Part shown: one piece after another, positions 38,386 through 45,613 of the stretch
Numbering within the stretch: the first letter of the stretch is position 1
Layout of the letters: each line of letters starts with the position of its first letter
NCBI GenBank assembly: GCA_036377075.1
Contig: DASUZB010000242.1
Coordinates: forward strand, 1-47,473
Direction: 5' to 3'
DNA from: DASUZB01 sp036377075
Lineage (GTDB): Bacteria > Actinomycetota > CALGFH01
DNA: 47,473 nucleotides
Notes under the pieces: model-generated
What the model saw: only the letters and a program-made list of their open reading frames with translations
Databases searched by the model: none
Told to the model about the DNA's origin: nothing
Position numbers and translations under genes: made by a program

Positions 38386-38952
38386 CTACTCCAGGAGCTG
38401 GGACACCTGCGCGGTGCCCTCGCGGTAGCGCCGCGCCAGCTCGGCGTGGAGCACGTCGACCACCCGCTGGACCGCGCGGCGACCGGCCGAGACCGACTCC
38501 TCCTCCCGCGACAGCGTCTCGACCACCCTGGTCAGCTCGTCGACGTCCAGGTCCGGCAGGCGGGCAAGGGTCTCGTCGGAGACCAGGCGCTCCACCCGAC
38601 GGCGGTGCCTCGGATCGGCGTGGGAAGGCGCCTGGATGCGCGGCAGCGCGTTGCGGCGGCCCGTGACCTCGTTGCCGACCACGTCGTGGCTGAGGATCGA
38701 CGGCAGGGCGGCCCGCAGCCCGGCCACGTCCCGGTCGCCACCCTGCGAGCGGCGCTCCAGCTCGGCCCGCAGGATGTCGAGCCGGCCCTGCAGGAGCCGG
38801 CGGAGGTAGGAGATGTCGGCCTCTTCGGCCTCCGCCTCGTCCCGGCGCGCCCGCAGCTCGGACAGCTCGAGCGAGCGGGCCTCGGCGATGAACCCCGGGT
38901 CGAGGACGCGGTCGATGCGGCGCTGACCGCCGGGCAGGACGTCCACACTCAT
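38386..38952 (-). CDS. rsiG: RsiG-type c-di-GMP-binding anti-sigma factor
   Basis: A 188-residue mostly helical protein. Two copies of the RsiG signature E-x3-S-x2-R-x3-Q-x3-D are exact: E44-S48-R51-Q55-D59 and E151-S155-R158-Q162-D166, in two antiparallel-type helices separated by about 90 residues. In Streptomyces this pair of motifs binds a c-di-GMP dimer and lets RsiG sequester the sigma factor WhiG. The match of both motifs makes the family call firm; the target sigma is inferred and is not in this window. The ATG at 38952 follows AGGGGGG. HD-GYP follows on the same strand; a hypothetical gene is divergent. Confidence 0.88.
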   Translation of the reverse strand: MSVDVLPGGQRRIDRVLDPGFIAEARSLELSELRARRDEAEAEEADISYLRRLLQGRLDILRAELERRSQGGDRDVAGLRAALPSILSHDVVGNEVTGRRNALPRIQAPSHADPRHRRRVERLVSDETLARLPDLDVDELTRVVETLSREEESVSAGRRAVQRVVDVLHAELARRYREGTAQVSQLLE

Positions 38953-39189
38953 GGCCCCCCCTTCGGCCAGGGCCGCCGGCCCTGGCGGCGGGCGGACCCT
39001 TGGCCTTGCACGTTCTCAGCCGGAGCATTGTAGCCGCGCGGGTCGCGGAACACGCGGAAGCCCGTGGGCGGACGAATCGAGCAATCGGGGTCGGAGCGTC
39101 CTCAACCGGCCCAGCGGATCTGCCGAGTCTGGAGGCATCCGATCTCGACCGCCCGTCCGGGCGGTCGACCTCACCACCGAAAGGGTGCC

Positions 39190-39873
39190 GTGGCCACCGG
39201 GAAGCTGCCATCCAGCGCCGTCGTCCGCCTGCCCGGCGGCCCGCTCGAAGCCCGACCCGACCTCACCCTCGCCGAGTGGGCGCTGCTCAGCCGCGTCGAC
39301 GGCCGCCGCCCGCTCAACGCCCTGGCCAGCCGCTCCGGCCGTGGCCACGGCGAGGCCACCACCCTGGCCGAGCGCCTGATCGCGGCGGGCGTGCTCGAGC
39401 TCGTGGGCGAGCCGGAGGCGCCGACCGCGGCCGCCGAAGGTGAGCCCGCGCCGGAGAGCCAGCCCGCCGGCGAGGGAGGCGACCAGGCGCAGGCACCCGG
39501 CCAGGGGCGGATCGATCCCGTCTCGCTGCTGCGGGAGCTGACGGCGGACGCCACCGAGGCACCGCCGGCGACGGCCGAGCCGGAGGAGCGTGACGACCAG
39601 GACCTGGACGAGCTGGCCGCCCGGCTCGCCGGCGGGCCGGGAAGCGACCAGGCCGATCCAGGGGTCCAGGAGGACCGCGAGGCCGGGGAGGGGCCCGCCC
39701 GCGCGCCGGGGCGGGGCGCCGAGCAGGCGGAGTTCCTGCGCGAGTTCGCCTCCCTGGCGATGGGCGGCGCGGCGACCGACGACCCCGAGCCGGCGTCGCC
39801 GCCGGACGGGGAGGAGGAGCCGTCCGACGGCGGTCGCGGCCGCTTCGGCTTCCGCCGCGGCCAGCGCCGCTGA
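39190..39873 (+). CDS. Hypothetical protein, winged-helix-like N-terminus and acidic tail
   Basis: A 227-residue protein. Residues 5-75 (LEARPDLTLAEWALLSRVDG, then RPLNALASRSG and LAERLIAAGVLEL) resemble the small winged-helix segment found at the end of DUF4388-type proteins. The rest (about 80-210) is Glu/Asp/Pro/Gly-rich and probably disordered, with a short helix EQAEFLREFASLAMGG and a basic end (RFGFRRGQRR). The GTG at 39190 follows AAGGGTG. It is divergent from rsiG across 237 nt and convergent with ygfZ. The role is unknown; a protein-protein adaptor is possible. Confidence 0.7.
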   Translation: MATGKLPSSAVVRLPGGPLEARPDLTLAEWALLSRVDGRRPLNALASRSGRGHGEATTLAERLIAAGVLELVGEPEAPTAAAEGEPAPESQPAGEGGDQAQAPGQGRIDPVSLLRELTADATEAPPATAEPEERDDQDLDELAARLAGGPGSDQADPGVQEDREAGEGPARAPGRGAEQAEFLREFASLAMGGAATDDPEPASPPDGEEEPSDGGRGRFGFRRGQRR

Positions 39874-39883
39874 CGCCGGAGCG

Positions 39884-40855
39884 TCAGGCGCTCGCCTGGG
39901 CTGGCCGCTGGACCGTCGGGAACGGGAGCTCGACCACCCGGCCGCGTACCTCGCCGGCGAGCACGAGCTGGCCGGGCGCGACCGTGCGACGCACGTAGGC
40001 GAGGGCGATCGGGCCGAGCTCGGGGTGGTGGACGCCGCTGCGGAGCTGGCCGGCGCGGCGGCCGTCCTCGGTGGTCAGCTCCGTCCTCGCCGGCGGCAGC
40101 TCCCCGCCGTCGAAGCGCAGCCCGGCCAGGCGGCGCTGGACCTGGCCGAGGTTGTGGACCCGCGCCACCGTCTCCTGGCCCGGGTAGCAGCCCTTGTCCA
40201 GGTGCACGTGCGTGCCGAGCAGGCCAGCCTCCTCCGCGATCACGTCGTCGGTCAGCTCCCGGCCCCAGCGCGGCAGGCCCCGCTCGATCCGGATCAGCTC
40301 CCACAGCTCCTCCGGCGCGCCGGCCACGCCGGCGGCGTCGAGCGCGGCGAGGGAGGCGGGCACGGCCGGGCCGACCAGGTCGAGCCCTAACGGGCCGCGG
40401 TGGACCGCGAGCCCCGGGCGGGCGACGGCGGCGTGGCCGTGCTCGGCGGGGGGCGTGGGCAGGCCCGCGGCGGCGACCACCGCGGCGGCGTCCGGTCCGA
40501 GCACGCTCAGCGCGCCGGGGCCCGGCGCCCCCACGACGACGTCGTAGCGGAAGACGAACCGGGCCAGCCGTTCGGCCAGCGCGGCGGCGGCCTCCGCCTC
40601 GGTGTCCAGCAGCACGCCGTCCGGCCGCACCGCCAGCCGGAAGGCGAAGTCGACCTTGCCCTTGGGCGAGAGCAGCAGCGCCTCGGCGGCGTCGCCCTCG
40701 CCCAGCTCGGCGGTGTGCTGGCTGCTGACGGCGTGCAGGTAGGGCAGCACGTCCCGGCCGCCGAGGGGGAGCACCCATAGGTCGGGGCGTGGCACCACCA
40801 CCGCCCCGCCACGGGCGGCGGCGAGGGCGTCAGTGGTGCTGCCGAACTGGTCCAC
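39884..40855 (-). CDS. ygfZ: YgfZ/GcvT-like folate-binding protein
   Basis: A 323-residue protein of the YgfZ family, used in repair or assembly of iron-sulfur enzymes with a folate cofactor. The diagnostic motif is DKGCYPGQETVARVHNLG (K-G-C-Y-x-G-Q-E) at about residues 224-241; YLHAVSSQHT and ERGLPRWGREL also match. GTG 40855 is chosen as the first in-frame start before the fold; longer frames cross an intergenic repeat. It is convergent with the hypothetical gene at 39190 (10-nt gap). In many actinobacteria YgfZ, LmeA, ThiS/MoaD and GlnR genes lie close, as here. Confidence 0.9.
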   Translation of the reverse strand: MDQFGSTTDALAAARGGAVVVPRPDLWVLPLGGRDVLPYLHAVSSQHTAELGEGDAAEALLLSPKGKVDFAFRLAVRPDGVLLDTEAEAAAALAERLARFVFRYDVVVGAPGPGALSVLGPDAAAVVAAAGLPTPPAEHGHAAVARPGLAVHRGPLGLDLVGPAVPASLAALDAAGVAGAPEELWELIRIERGLPRWGRELTDDVIAEEAGLLGTHVHLDKGCYPGQETVARVHNLGQVQRRLAGLRFDGGELPPARTELTTEDGRRAGQLRSGVHHPELGPIALAYVRRTVAPGQLVLAGEVRGRVVELPFPTVQRPAQASA

Positions 40856-40895
40856 GGCCCCATGGTAGTGGCGCGGCGACCGGGGTGCGCCGGCT

Positions 40896-40935
40896 GGGGC
40901 TCGCGCGCTGCGGCCAAGCCACGCCCGCGAGCCCC
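40896..40935. repeat. REP-like inverted repeat
   Basis: GGGGCTCGCG (40897-40906) and CGCGAGCCCC (40925-40934) form a 10-bp stem. The left side with flank, CGGCTGGGGCTCGCGCGC, is also found (minus strand) at the mshA/PIG-L gap. GGTGCTCGGCTG also occurs near both. Confidence 0.45.
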
Positions 40936-41033
40936 GGCCGGTGCTCGGCTGAAGCGCGAGAGCCCGGCCGCACCGAGCGTGAGGCAATCCGCGTTGCGGA
41001 GCCACCGTCGGTGTGGCTAACTGGGCGCACGCG

Positions 41034-41131
41034 AGAAAGGAGGTGGTCCTGCTGCACAAACCGTCTAGGACCCGCGAGGTGACTGCCCACTAGGGCGACC
41101 CGCTCCCTTCATCGCGGGAACGGGATCGCCC
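41034..41131 (+). promoter_or_regulatory. Extended Shine-Dalgarno, short reading frame and stem-loop
   Basis: AGAAAGGAGGTGGTCC (41034-41049) is complementary to the whole 3' end of 16S rRNA (one G-U pair), far beyond a normal ribosome binding site. It runs into a 16-codon frame ending at TAG 41091-41093 (C-terminal text SRTREVTAH); possible starts are GTG 41043 (too close) or CTG 41049/41052. A long hairpin follows at once: GGGCGACCCG (41093-41102) pairs with CGGG-A-TCGCCC (41121-41131), plus TCCC/GGGA inside. It could be a leader-peptide/attenuator unit or a ribosome-binding RNA. The nearest rightward gene on the plus strand is 42659. Confidence 0.5.
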
Positions 41132-41251
41132 GCGGAATCCAACCAGCTCACCGGACCCAGGGAGCCTCGGCCTGGTCCAGCCGGGGGGGAAGGCCGCGCG
41201 CGCGACGTTCCAACTCCCTGGGTTTCTCCTGCCCGCAGGTGCCTGGCCCGC

Positions 41252-42514
41252 TCAGCGCGATGCCGCGCCGACCAGCTCCTCCTCGCGGCGCTCGGGACGC
41301 TCCAGCGGCAGCGGCACGGCCGCCCGCTCGGGCGGCGGAGGCCGCTGCTCGCGGCGGCTCAGCAGCCAGCCGCCAGCACCCGCGGCGACCACGGCGAGCA
41401 GCGCCAGCAAGGCGCGGTAGTCGACCACGGCGACCAGCACGGCCCCGAGCGCGATCGCCAGCGTCTGCGGTGCCCCCACCATGGTGTCGAGCGCGGCGAA
41501 CACGCGGCCCTGCAGGTGCGAGGGGGTCCTGCGCTGCAACAGCGTGGACGCGCTCACCACGATCCACGGCATGCTCCCGCCGAACAGCCCCACCCCCGCG
41601 AACACCGCCACGGGCGAGGAGAGGGCCAGCAGCGGCGAGGCCACCGCCACCAGGGCGATGCCGACGCCGGCGAGGCAGCCCTCGCCGCAGCGGCGGATCA
41701 GCGGGGCGGCGCTCAGGCCGCCGAGGAGCCCGGCCACCCCCTGGACCGTCAGCAGCAGGCCGAGGAACGAGGGCGGGCGCTGCAGCCCGCGGTCGACGAC
41801 CGCGAACACCAGCGTCTCGCTGAAGCCGAACACCACCACCGTGACGGAGACGGCGATCGCCATCTGCCGCAGGACGACCGTCCTGGCGACGTGGCGCGCG
41901 CCGGCGGCCAGCTCCGCCCGCCAGCGGCGCCGGACCGGCTCCGGGGCCTGCTCGGCCACCCGCACCCGCGCCAGGGTGGCCGCGGCGACCAGGAAGGTGG
42001 CCGCGTCGAGGACCGCCACGGAGCCGCCGCCGAGCCAGGCGAACAGCCCGGCGCCCGCCACCGGGGCGACCAGCCGCAGGCCCTGCCTGATGGTGAGCAG
42101 GGCGCCGTTGCCGTAGGCCAGCAGCTCGTCGGGGAGCAGCAGGGTCAGCAGCGCGGACTGGCCGGAGCCCAGCACCGTGTAGGCGGCCCCGTACAGCACC
42201 ATGACCAGGTAGACGAGCCAGACCTGGTCGCGGTCGTGCACCGCCAGCAGCGCGAGCACGACCGTCCCGGTGGCGAGGTTGGTGGCGATCAGCAGCGGCC
42301 GCCGGCGTACCCGGTCGACCAGCAGCCCGGCGAGCGGCGCCAGCAGCTGGGGCAGGCTGATGGCGAAGAACACCAGGCCGGCGGCGGTGGTGCTGCCGGT
42401 GAGGCTCTTCACCCAGATGCCGGCGGCGAGCCAGAGGGCGGTGTCGCCGAAGATCGACAGGGCCTGGCCGGCGAGGTAGAGCCGGGCGTCGCGCAGGGCC
42501 AGCACGCGGGACAT
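41252..42514 (-). CDS. MFS transporter
   Basis: A 420-residue membrane protein with about twelve helices. The N-terminal region LYLAGQALSIFGDTALWLA is typical of the MFS group of macrolide-efflux-like and NreB-like transporters; the loop LLVDRVRRRPLLIATN matches the D-R-x-G-R-R-type motif. The second half has LLLTVQGVAGLLGGLSAAPLI. The C-terminal tail (RREQRPPPPERAAVPLPLER) is cytosolic. The ATG at 42514 follows GGAG. It is divergent from a tiny membrane ORF. The substrate is unknown. Confidence 0.9.
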   Translation of the reverse strand: MSRVLALRDARLYLAGQALSIFGDTALWLAAGIWVKSLTGSTTAAGLVFFAISLPQLLAPLAGLLVDRVRRRPLLIATNLATGTVVLALLAVHDRDQVWLVYLVMVLYGAAYTVLGSGQSALLTLLLPDELLAYGNGALLTIRQGLRLVAPVAGAGLFAWLGGGSVAVLDAATFLVAAATLARVRVAEQAPEPVRRRWRAELAAGARHVARTVVLRQMAIAVSVTVVVFGFSETLVFAVVDRGLQRPPSFLGLLLTVQGVAGLLGGLSAAPLIRRCGEGCLAGVGIALVAVASPLLALSSPVAVFAGVGLFGGSMPWIVVSASTLLQRRTPSHLQGRVFAALDTMVGAPQTLAIALGAVLVAVVDYRALLALLAVVAAGAGGWLLSRREQRPPPPERAAVPLPLERPERREEELVGAASR

Positions 42515-42658
42515 GTCACTCTCCGGGGGCTCGGGAACGGGCCGACTGCACCGCCACGGCACCGATGGCGAAGGGGGATACGTGCCACCGGCCTCGAAAA
42601 GCTTGCAGGAGAGTGAAATAGCGACAGGCGGCCAGCCCCGGCCTGATACCCTCGCCCG

Positions 42659-42757
42659 ATGACGCTGGAGTTCTTCTACACGATGCTGCTGGTCGTGATG
42701 CTGGGCGCGTCCGGCGTGTTCGCCATCTACGTGATCTACCGGCTGCTCAGGGGCTGA
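42659..42757 (+). CDS. Small single-helix membrane protein (32 residues)
   Basis: An ATG-TGA frame encoding 32 residues: MTLEFFYTMLLVVML at the start, a continuous hydrophobic helix to about residue 29 and a basic end (YRLLRG). Third-position GC is high, as in real genes here. No ribosome binding site is seen; TACCCT 6 nt before the ATG could be a -10 giving a leaderless message. It ends 3 nt before the convergent LmeA stop. No family known to me; it resembles small membrane subunits or toxins of the one-helix type only in general form. Confidence 0.5.
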   Translation: MTLEFFYTMLLVVMLGASGVFAIYVIYRLLRG

Positions 42758-42760
42758 GCC

Positions 42761-43453
42761 TCACGTCGCGACCCGGACCGCTCCCGCGCGGCCGGAGATG
42801 ATCAGCGCTCCCGGCGCGGCCACCACCCGCTCGACCTGGATGTCGGCTGGCAGCCGCGGCACCGGGACGTCGAACCGGAACAGCGACATCAGCTGGGCCG
42901 CGAGCGGGGCCGGGACCGGGGTCCCGCCCTCGATCCGGGTCGGGACGAACTCGATGTGGCCGTTGCGGGCGCCGATGGTGCCCGCGAGGCTGGCCTGCAC
43001 CGGCTGGCCGGCCAGCGTGGTGGACACCGCGATCCGGACCCCGTCGCGGGTGAGCTGCACCGAGCCGCCCCGCAGGGCGTTGCGGAGCAGGCGGTTCACC
43101 TCGTCCTGGGAGAGCTCGACCTGACCGTCGGCGCGGCGCACGGTGATCGCGCCGCCCTCCCCCAGCAGCACCTCACGCGGGGCGCTGACGTCGTGGAGGT
43201 GGACCTCGACCCGCTCGGCGGTGACCCCGCGGGCGCGCGCGTCCGAGGCGGCGAGGTCGATCGCGTTGAAGCGCCCCAGCAGCAGGTGCGGCAGGAAGGG
43301 GAAGTCGCGCACCTGCACGATCGGGTGCTCGAGGTGGTAGCGGCGGGCGAGCGCGGTCGCCGCCTGGCCCTCGAAGTAGCGGGCCGCGGCGAAGTCGGCT
43401 CCGACCCCGGCGAGGATCAGGACGACGAGAACGATCAGCAGCTTCAGGCGCAT
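42761..43453 (-). CDS. lmeA: LmeA/DUF2993 lipid-binding protein
   Basis: A 230-residue exported or membrane-anchored protein. One N-terminal helix (LLIVLVVLILAGVGADFAAA) is followed by a DUF2993 domain: PIVQVRDFPFLPHLLLGRF, VEVHLHDVSAPR, and QVELSQDEVNRLL. In mycobacteria LmeA binds phospholipids and aids lipomannan elongation; a related lipid role is plausible. The ATG at 43453 is 17 nt after the MoaD/ThiS stop on the same strand, and GGAGG lies in the last codons of that gene. In mycobacteria LmeA also lies near glnR. Confidence 0.87.
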   Translation of the reverse strand: MRLKLLIVLVVLILAGVGADFAAARYFEGQAATALARRYHLEHPIVQVRDFPFLPHLLLGRFNAIDLAASDARARGVTAERVEVHLHDVSAPREVLLGEGGAITVRRADGQVELSQDEVNRLLRNALRGGSVQLTRDGVRIAVSTTLAGQPVQASLAGTIGARNGHIEFVPTRIEGGTPVPAPLAAQLMSLFRFDVPVPRLPADIQVERVVAAPGALIISGRAGAVRVAT

Positions 43454-43470
43454 GACCCGGCGAACCTACA

Positions 43471-43710
43471 CTAACCTCCAGAGAACGGTGGCAGCAGGGC
43501 GAGCTCGGCCCCGTCGGGCACCGGGCTGGCCGGGTCGCTGCGGCGCTCGCCGTCCACCAGCACGCTCGCGTAGCCGAGCACGGCGTCGAAGCGCTCGTCG
43601 AAGCGCCCGCGCACCTCCGCGAGCACGCTGCCCAGCGTGCCCGGCGCCACCTCGACCTCGGGGACGCCGGCGGCCTCCCGCAGCGCCGCGAACAGCCGCA
43701 CCCGGACCAT
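43471..43710 (-). CDS. MoaD/ThiS-family sulfur-carrier protein
   Basis: A 79-residue ubiquitin-like protein: VRVRLFAALREAAGVPEVEV at the start and GAELALLPPFSGG at the end, closing with the Gly-Gly that is adenylated and thiocarboxylated. It may serve molybdopterin (MoaD) or other sulfur transfer (ThiS, CysO). No molybdopterin gene is in the window. The ATG at 43710 follows GGAGG. It is cotranscribed with lmeA and divergent from glnR. Confidence 0.92.
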   Translation of the reverse strand: MVRVRLFAALREAAGVPEVEVAPGTLGSVLAEVRGRFDERFDAVLGYASVLVDGERRSDPASPVPDGAELALLPPFSGG

Positions 43711-43788
43711 CCCGCCTCCTGGGTTCCACCGGGGGCCACCGCTTCGCTCCTCGAGCCCCGGACCCTCGCGCCCCACCCGTCATCGTCG

Positions 43789-43818
43789 TTGTCCGGTTCG
43801 GGGACCGGATGCTAGCGT
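43789..43818 (+). promoter_or_regulatory. Possible promoter for glnR
   Basis: TTGTCC (43789-43794) and TAGCGT (43813-43818) are 18 nt apart, giving a leader of about 70 nt before the GTG start of glnR. The spacer has the imperfect repeat CCGGTTCGGGGACCGG. Confidence 0.4.
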
Positions 43819-43897
43819 GCCGTTGGCCGGACGGCCGCGCAAGCTACCCGCCCGTGGCCAGCATCGCGCAGGCCAACCGGCGGCGTGAAGGAGACAG

Positions 43898-44638
43898 GTG
43901 GCCGAGCTTGTCTGCCTGACCAACCAAGCCGGGGGGGCGGGGGACGTCCTCCCCGCCCTTGCCTACCTCGACCACCGCGTGGTGATCCTGCCGCTGGACC
44001 CGTCCAGCCTCGCCGAGCTCGGCCAGGCGGACATGGTGCTGGTGGACGCGACCCGCGACCTGCTCCGCGCCCAGGCGCTCTGCCGCACGCTGCGCGAGGC
44101 CGACGGCGAGGGGGCCATCCTCGTGGTCATGCCCGAGGCCGGGCTGGCCGGGCTGCAGCCCGACTGGGGCGCCTCCGACTTCGTGCTTCCCCGCGCCGGG
44201 CCGGCCGAGGTCGAGGCGCGCGTGCGCCTGCTCGCCAAGCGTCGGCGCGCCCAGGAATCCGACGCCGCCGTGCGGGTCGGGGAGCTGGTCGTCGACCCCA
44301 TCTCCTACCAGGTGCGGCTCAAGGGACGGCAGCTCGACCTCACCTACAAGGAGTTCGAGCTGCTGCGCTTCCTGGCGGCCCGGCCCGGCCGGGTGTGCAC
44401 CCGCGCCCAGCTCCTGCAGGACGTCTGGGGCTACGACTTCTTCGGCGGCACGCGCACGGTCGACGTGCACGTGCGGCGCCTGCGCGCCAAGCTCGGCCCG
44501 GAGCACGAGTCGATGATCACCACCATCCGCGGCGTCGGCTACAAGCTCGTGCCCGCCGAGCAGGCAAGGGCCGAGCGCGGGACAAGCGAGCGACCAACCG
44601 AGGCTCAAGGGATCCCGGAAGAGGCCGAACAGGACTGA
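43898..44638 (+). CDS. glnR: GlnR-type atypical response regulator
   Basis: A 246-residue OmpR-family protein, probable regulator of nitrogen metabolism. The receiver (MAELVCLTNQAGGAGDVLPA) lacks the usual acidic pocket but keeps Asp50 (MVLVDATRDL), as in GlnR, which works without a kinase. The winged-helix domain (about 120-225) has LDLTYKEFELLRFLA, DVWGYDFFGGTRTVDVHVRR and IRGVGYKLV, close to streptomycete GlnR. The tail (about 20 residues) is charged. The GTG at 43898 has AAGGAG 4 nt upstream. It is divergent from moaD-lmeA and precedes the CAP gene. Target genes such as glnA are not in the window. Confidence 0.9.
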   Translation: MAELVCLTNQAGGAGDVLPALAYLDHRVVILPLDPSSLAELGQADMVLVDATRDLLRAQALCRTLREADGEGAILVVMPEAGLAGLQPDWGASDFVLPRAGPAEVEARVRLLAKRRRAQESDAAVRVGELVVDPISYQVRLKGRQLDLTYKEFELLRFLAARPGRVCTRAQLLQDVWGYDFFGGTRTVDVHVRRLRAKLGPEHESMITTIRGVGYKLVPAEQARAERGTSERPTEAQGIPEEAEQD

Positions 44639-44671
44639 GAGAGTCCCGGTCCCTCTTCCCACGGAGCGCTC

Positions 44672-45151
44672 ATGCCGGTCCTGCGCGTTCTGCTCTCGAT
44701 CCTGCTCGCCGCCACCCTGCTCGGCGCCTCGCCGCTGGCCGAGGCGGCCTACGGCGACCGCTGCCGCCGGGCGGGCCACGACCCGACCGCCGAGGCCGAC
44801 CTGCTGCGCTCGACCAGCAACCTGCGGGTGTACGTGCACCTCACCCGGCTGCGGACCAGCCTCACCCTCACCCGGATCGCCCAGCAGCACGCCAAGGCCC
44901 TGGCGGCCAGGCAGCGGCCGGGCCAGGTGCTGTGGCACACCAACATCGCGCCGTACGTGCGCAACTGGGCCTGGCTGGGCCAGAACGTCGGGGTGGGGCC
45001 GAGCGTCGCGTGGCTGCAGTACGCCTTCCTGCACTCGCCCGGACACCGGGCCAACATGTTCTACCGGCACGCCAACCGCATCGGGGTCGGCGCCTGGTGC
45101 GACGGCGGCGGCAGCCTCTGGGTGGCGGTCGACCTGATGCAAGCCAGGTAA
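44672..45151 (+). CDS. Secreted CAP/SCP-domain protein
   Basis: A 159-residue exported protein. Signal peptide about 1-26 (LLAATLLGASPLAEA) with a cleavage-type AEA-AY site. The CAP domain follows: LTRIAQQHAKALAARQ, WLGQNVGVGPSVAWLQYAFL, and HSPGHRANMFYRHANRIGVG, the signature of bacterial CAP proteins (YkwD-type). Function is unknown; extracellular or cell-wall roles are usual. The ATG at 44672 follows GGAG at 5 nt. It lies 33 nt after glnR on the same strand. Confidence 0.9.
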   Translation: MPVLRVLLSILLAATLLGASPLAEAAYGDRCRRAGHDPTAEADLLRSTSNLRVYVHLTRLRTSLTLTRIAQQHAKALAARQRPGQVLWHTNIAPYVRNWAWLGQNVGVGPSVAWLQYAFLHSPGHRANMFYRHANRIGVGAWCDGGGSLWVAVDLMQAR

Positions 45152-45167
45152 GCTAGGTAGAAGACCT

Positions 45168-45197
45168 TTGACAGCGCGCCGACGGCGATGGCACCAT
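45168..45197 (+). promoter_or_regulatory. Possible promoter of the tRNA cluster
   Basis: TTGACA (45168-45173) is a perfect -35. CACCAT (45192-45197), 18 nt downstream, is a weak -10. The tRNA-Lys gene starts 18 nt further on. Confidence 0.4.
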
Positions 45198-45214
45198 CGG
45201 CGGGCTCTCACCGT

Positions 45215-45287
45215 GGGCCGCTAGCTCAGTTGGCAGAGCACCCGGCTTTTAACCGGGGTGTCGTCGGTTCGATCCCGACGCGGCCCA
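45215..45287 (+). tRNA. tRNA-Lys (anticodon TTT)
   Basis: A 73-nt cloverleaf: acceptor GGGCCGC (45215-45221) with GCGGCCC (45280-45286), discriminator A. Anticodon stem CCCGG/CCGGG, loop CTTTTAA. CCA is not encoded. First of four clustered tRNAs. Confidence 0.96.
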
Positions 45288-45302
45288 CCCGGTTGATCCG
45301 GG

Positions 45303-45375
45303 GCCCCCATCGTCTAGTGGCCTAGGACACCACCCTTTCAAGGTGGCGACGCGGATTCGAACTCCGCTGGGGGCA
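45303..45375 (+). tRNA. tRNA-Glu (anticodon TTC)
   Basis: A 73-nt cloverleaf: acceptor GCCCCCA (45303-45309) with TGGGGGC (45368-45374), discriminator A. Anticodon stem CCACC/GGTGG, loop CTTTCAA. CCA is not encoded. Confidence 0.96.
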
Positions 45376-45390
45376 CAGGAGGACCCACCT

Positions 45391-45466
45391 GGTCCCGTGG
45401 AGCAGCTTGGCTGTGCTCGCCGCCCTGTCAAGGCGGAGGTCGCGGGTTCAAATCCCGTCGGGACCG
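45391..45466 (+). tRNA. tRNA-Asp (anticodon GTC)
   Basis: A 76-nt cloverleaf: acceptor GGTCCCG (45391-45397) with CGGGACC (45459-45465), discriminator G as usual for Asp. Anticodon stem CCGCC/GGCGG, loop CTGTCAA. CCA is not encoded. Confidence 0.96.
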
Positions 45467-45500
45467 CGGAACGGACCGAGGCCACGCGCCCGGTCCGCCC

Positions 45501-45573
45501 GGGCAGGTAGCTCAGTCGGTAGAGCGTGCGGCTGAAAACCGCAAGGTCGGCGGTTCGATCCCGTCCCTGCCCA
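45501..45573 (+). tRNA. tRNA-Phe (anticodon GAA)
   Basis: A 73-nt cloverleaf: acceptor GGGCAGG (45501-45507) with CCTGCCC (45566-45572), discriminator A. Anticodon stem TGCGG/CCGCA, loop CTGAAAA. CCA is not encoded. Last in the Lys-Glu-Asp-Phe order also found in mycobacteria. A broken integrase follows at once, marking it as a likely insertion site. Confidence 0.95.
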
Positions 45574-45613
45574 CTACAAGCGCCATCCGGCTTCCTCTGG
45601 GGTCAACGAGAGG

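Larger units (their letters stand above)
40856..41251. other. Intergenic stretch with repeats and a translated-looking element
   Basis: Left part (40883-40950) has the GGGGCTCGCG...CGCGAGCCCC inverted repeat sharing 17-18 nt with the mshA/PIG-L gap. The middle holds the extended Shine-Dalgarno element and hairpin (41034-41131). The right part is the 3' side of the MFS gene; no further gene is visible. Confidence 0.6.
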
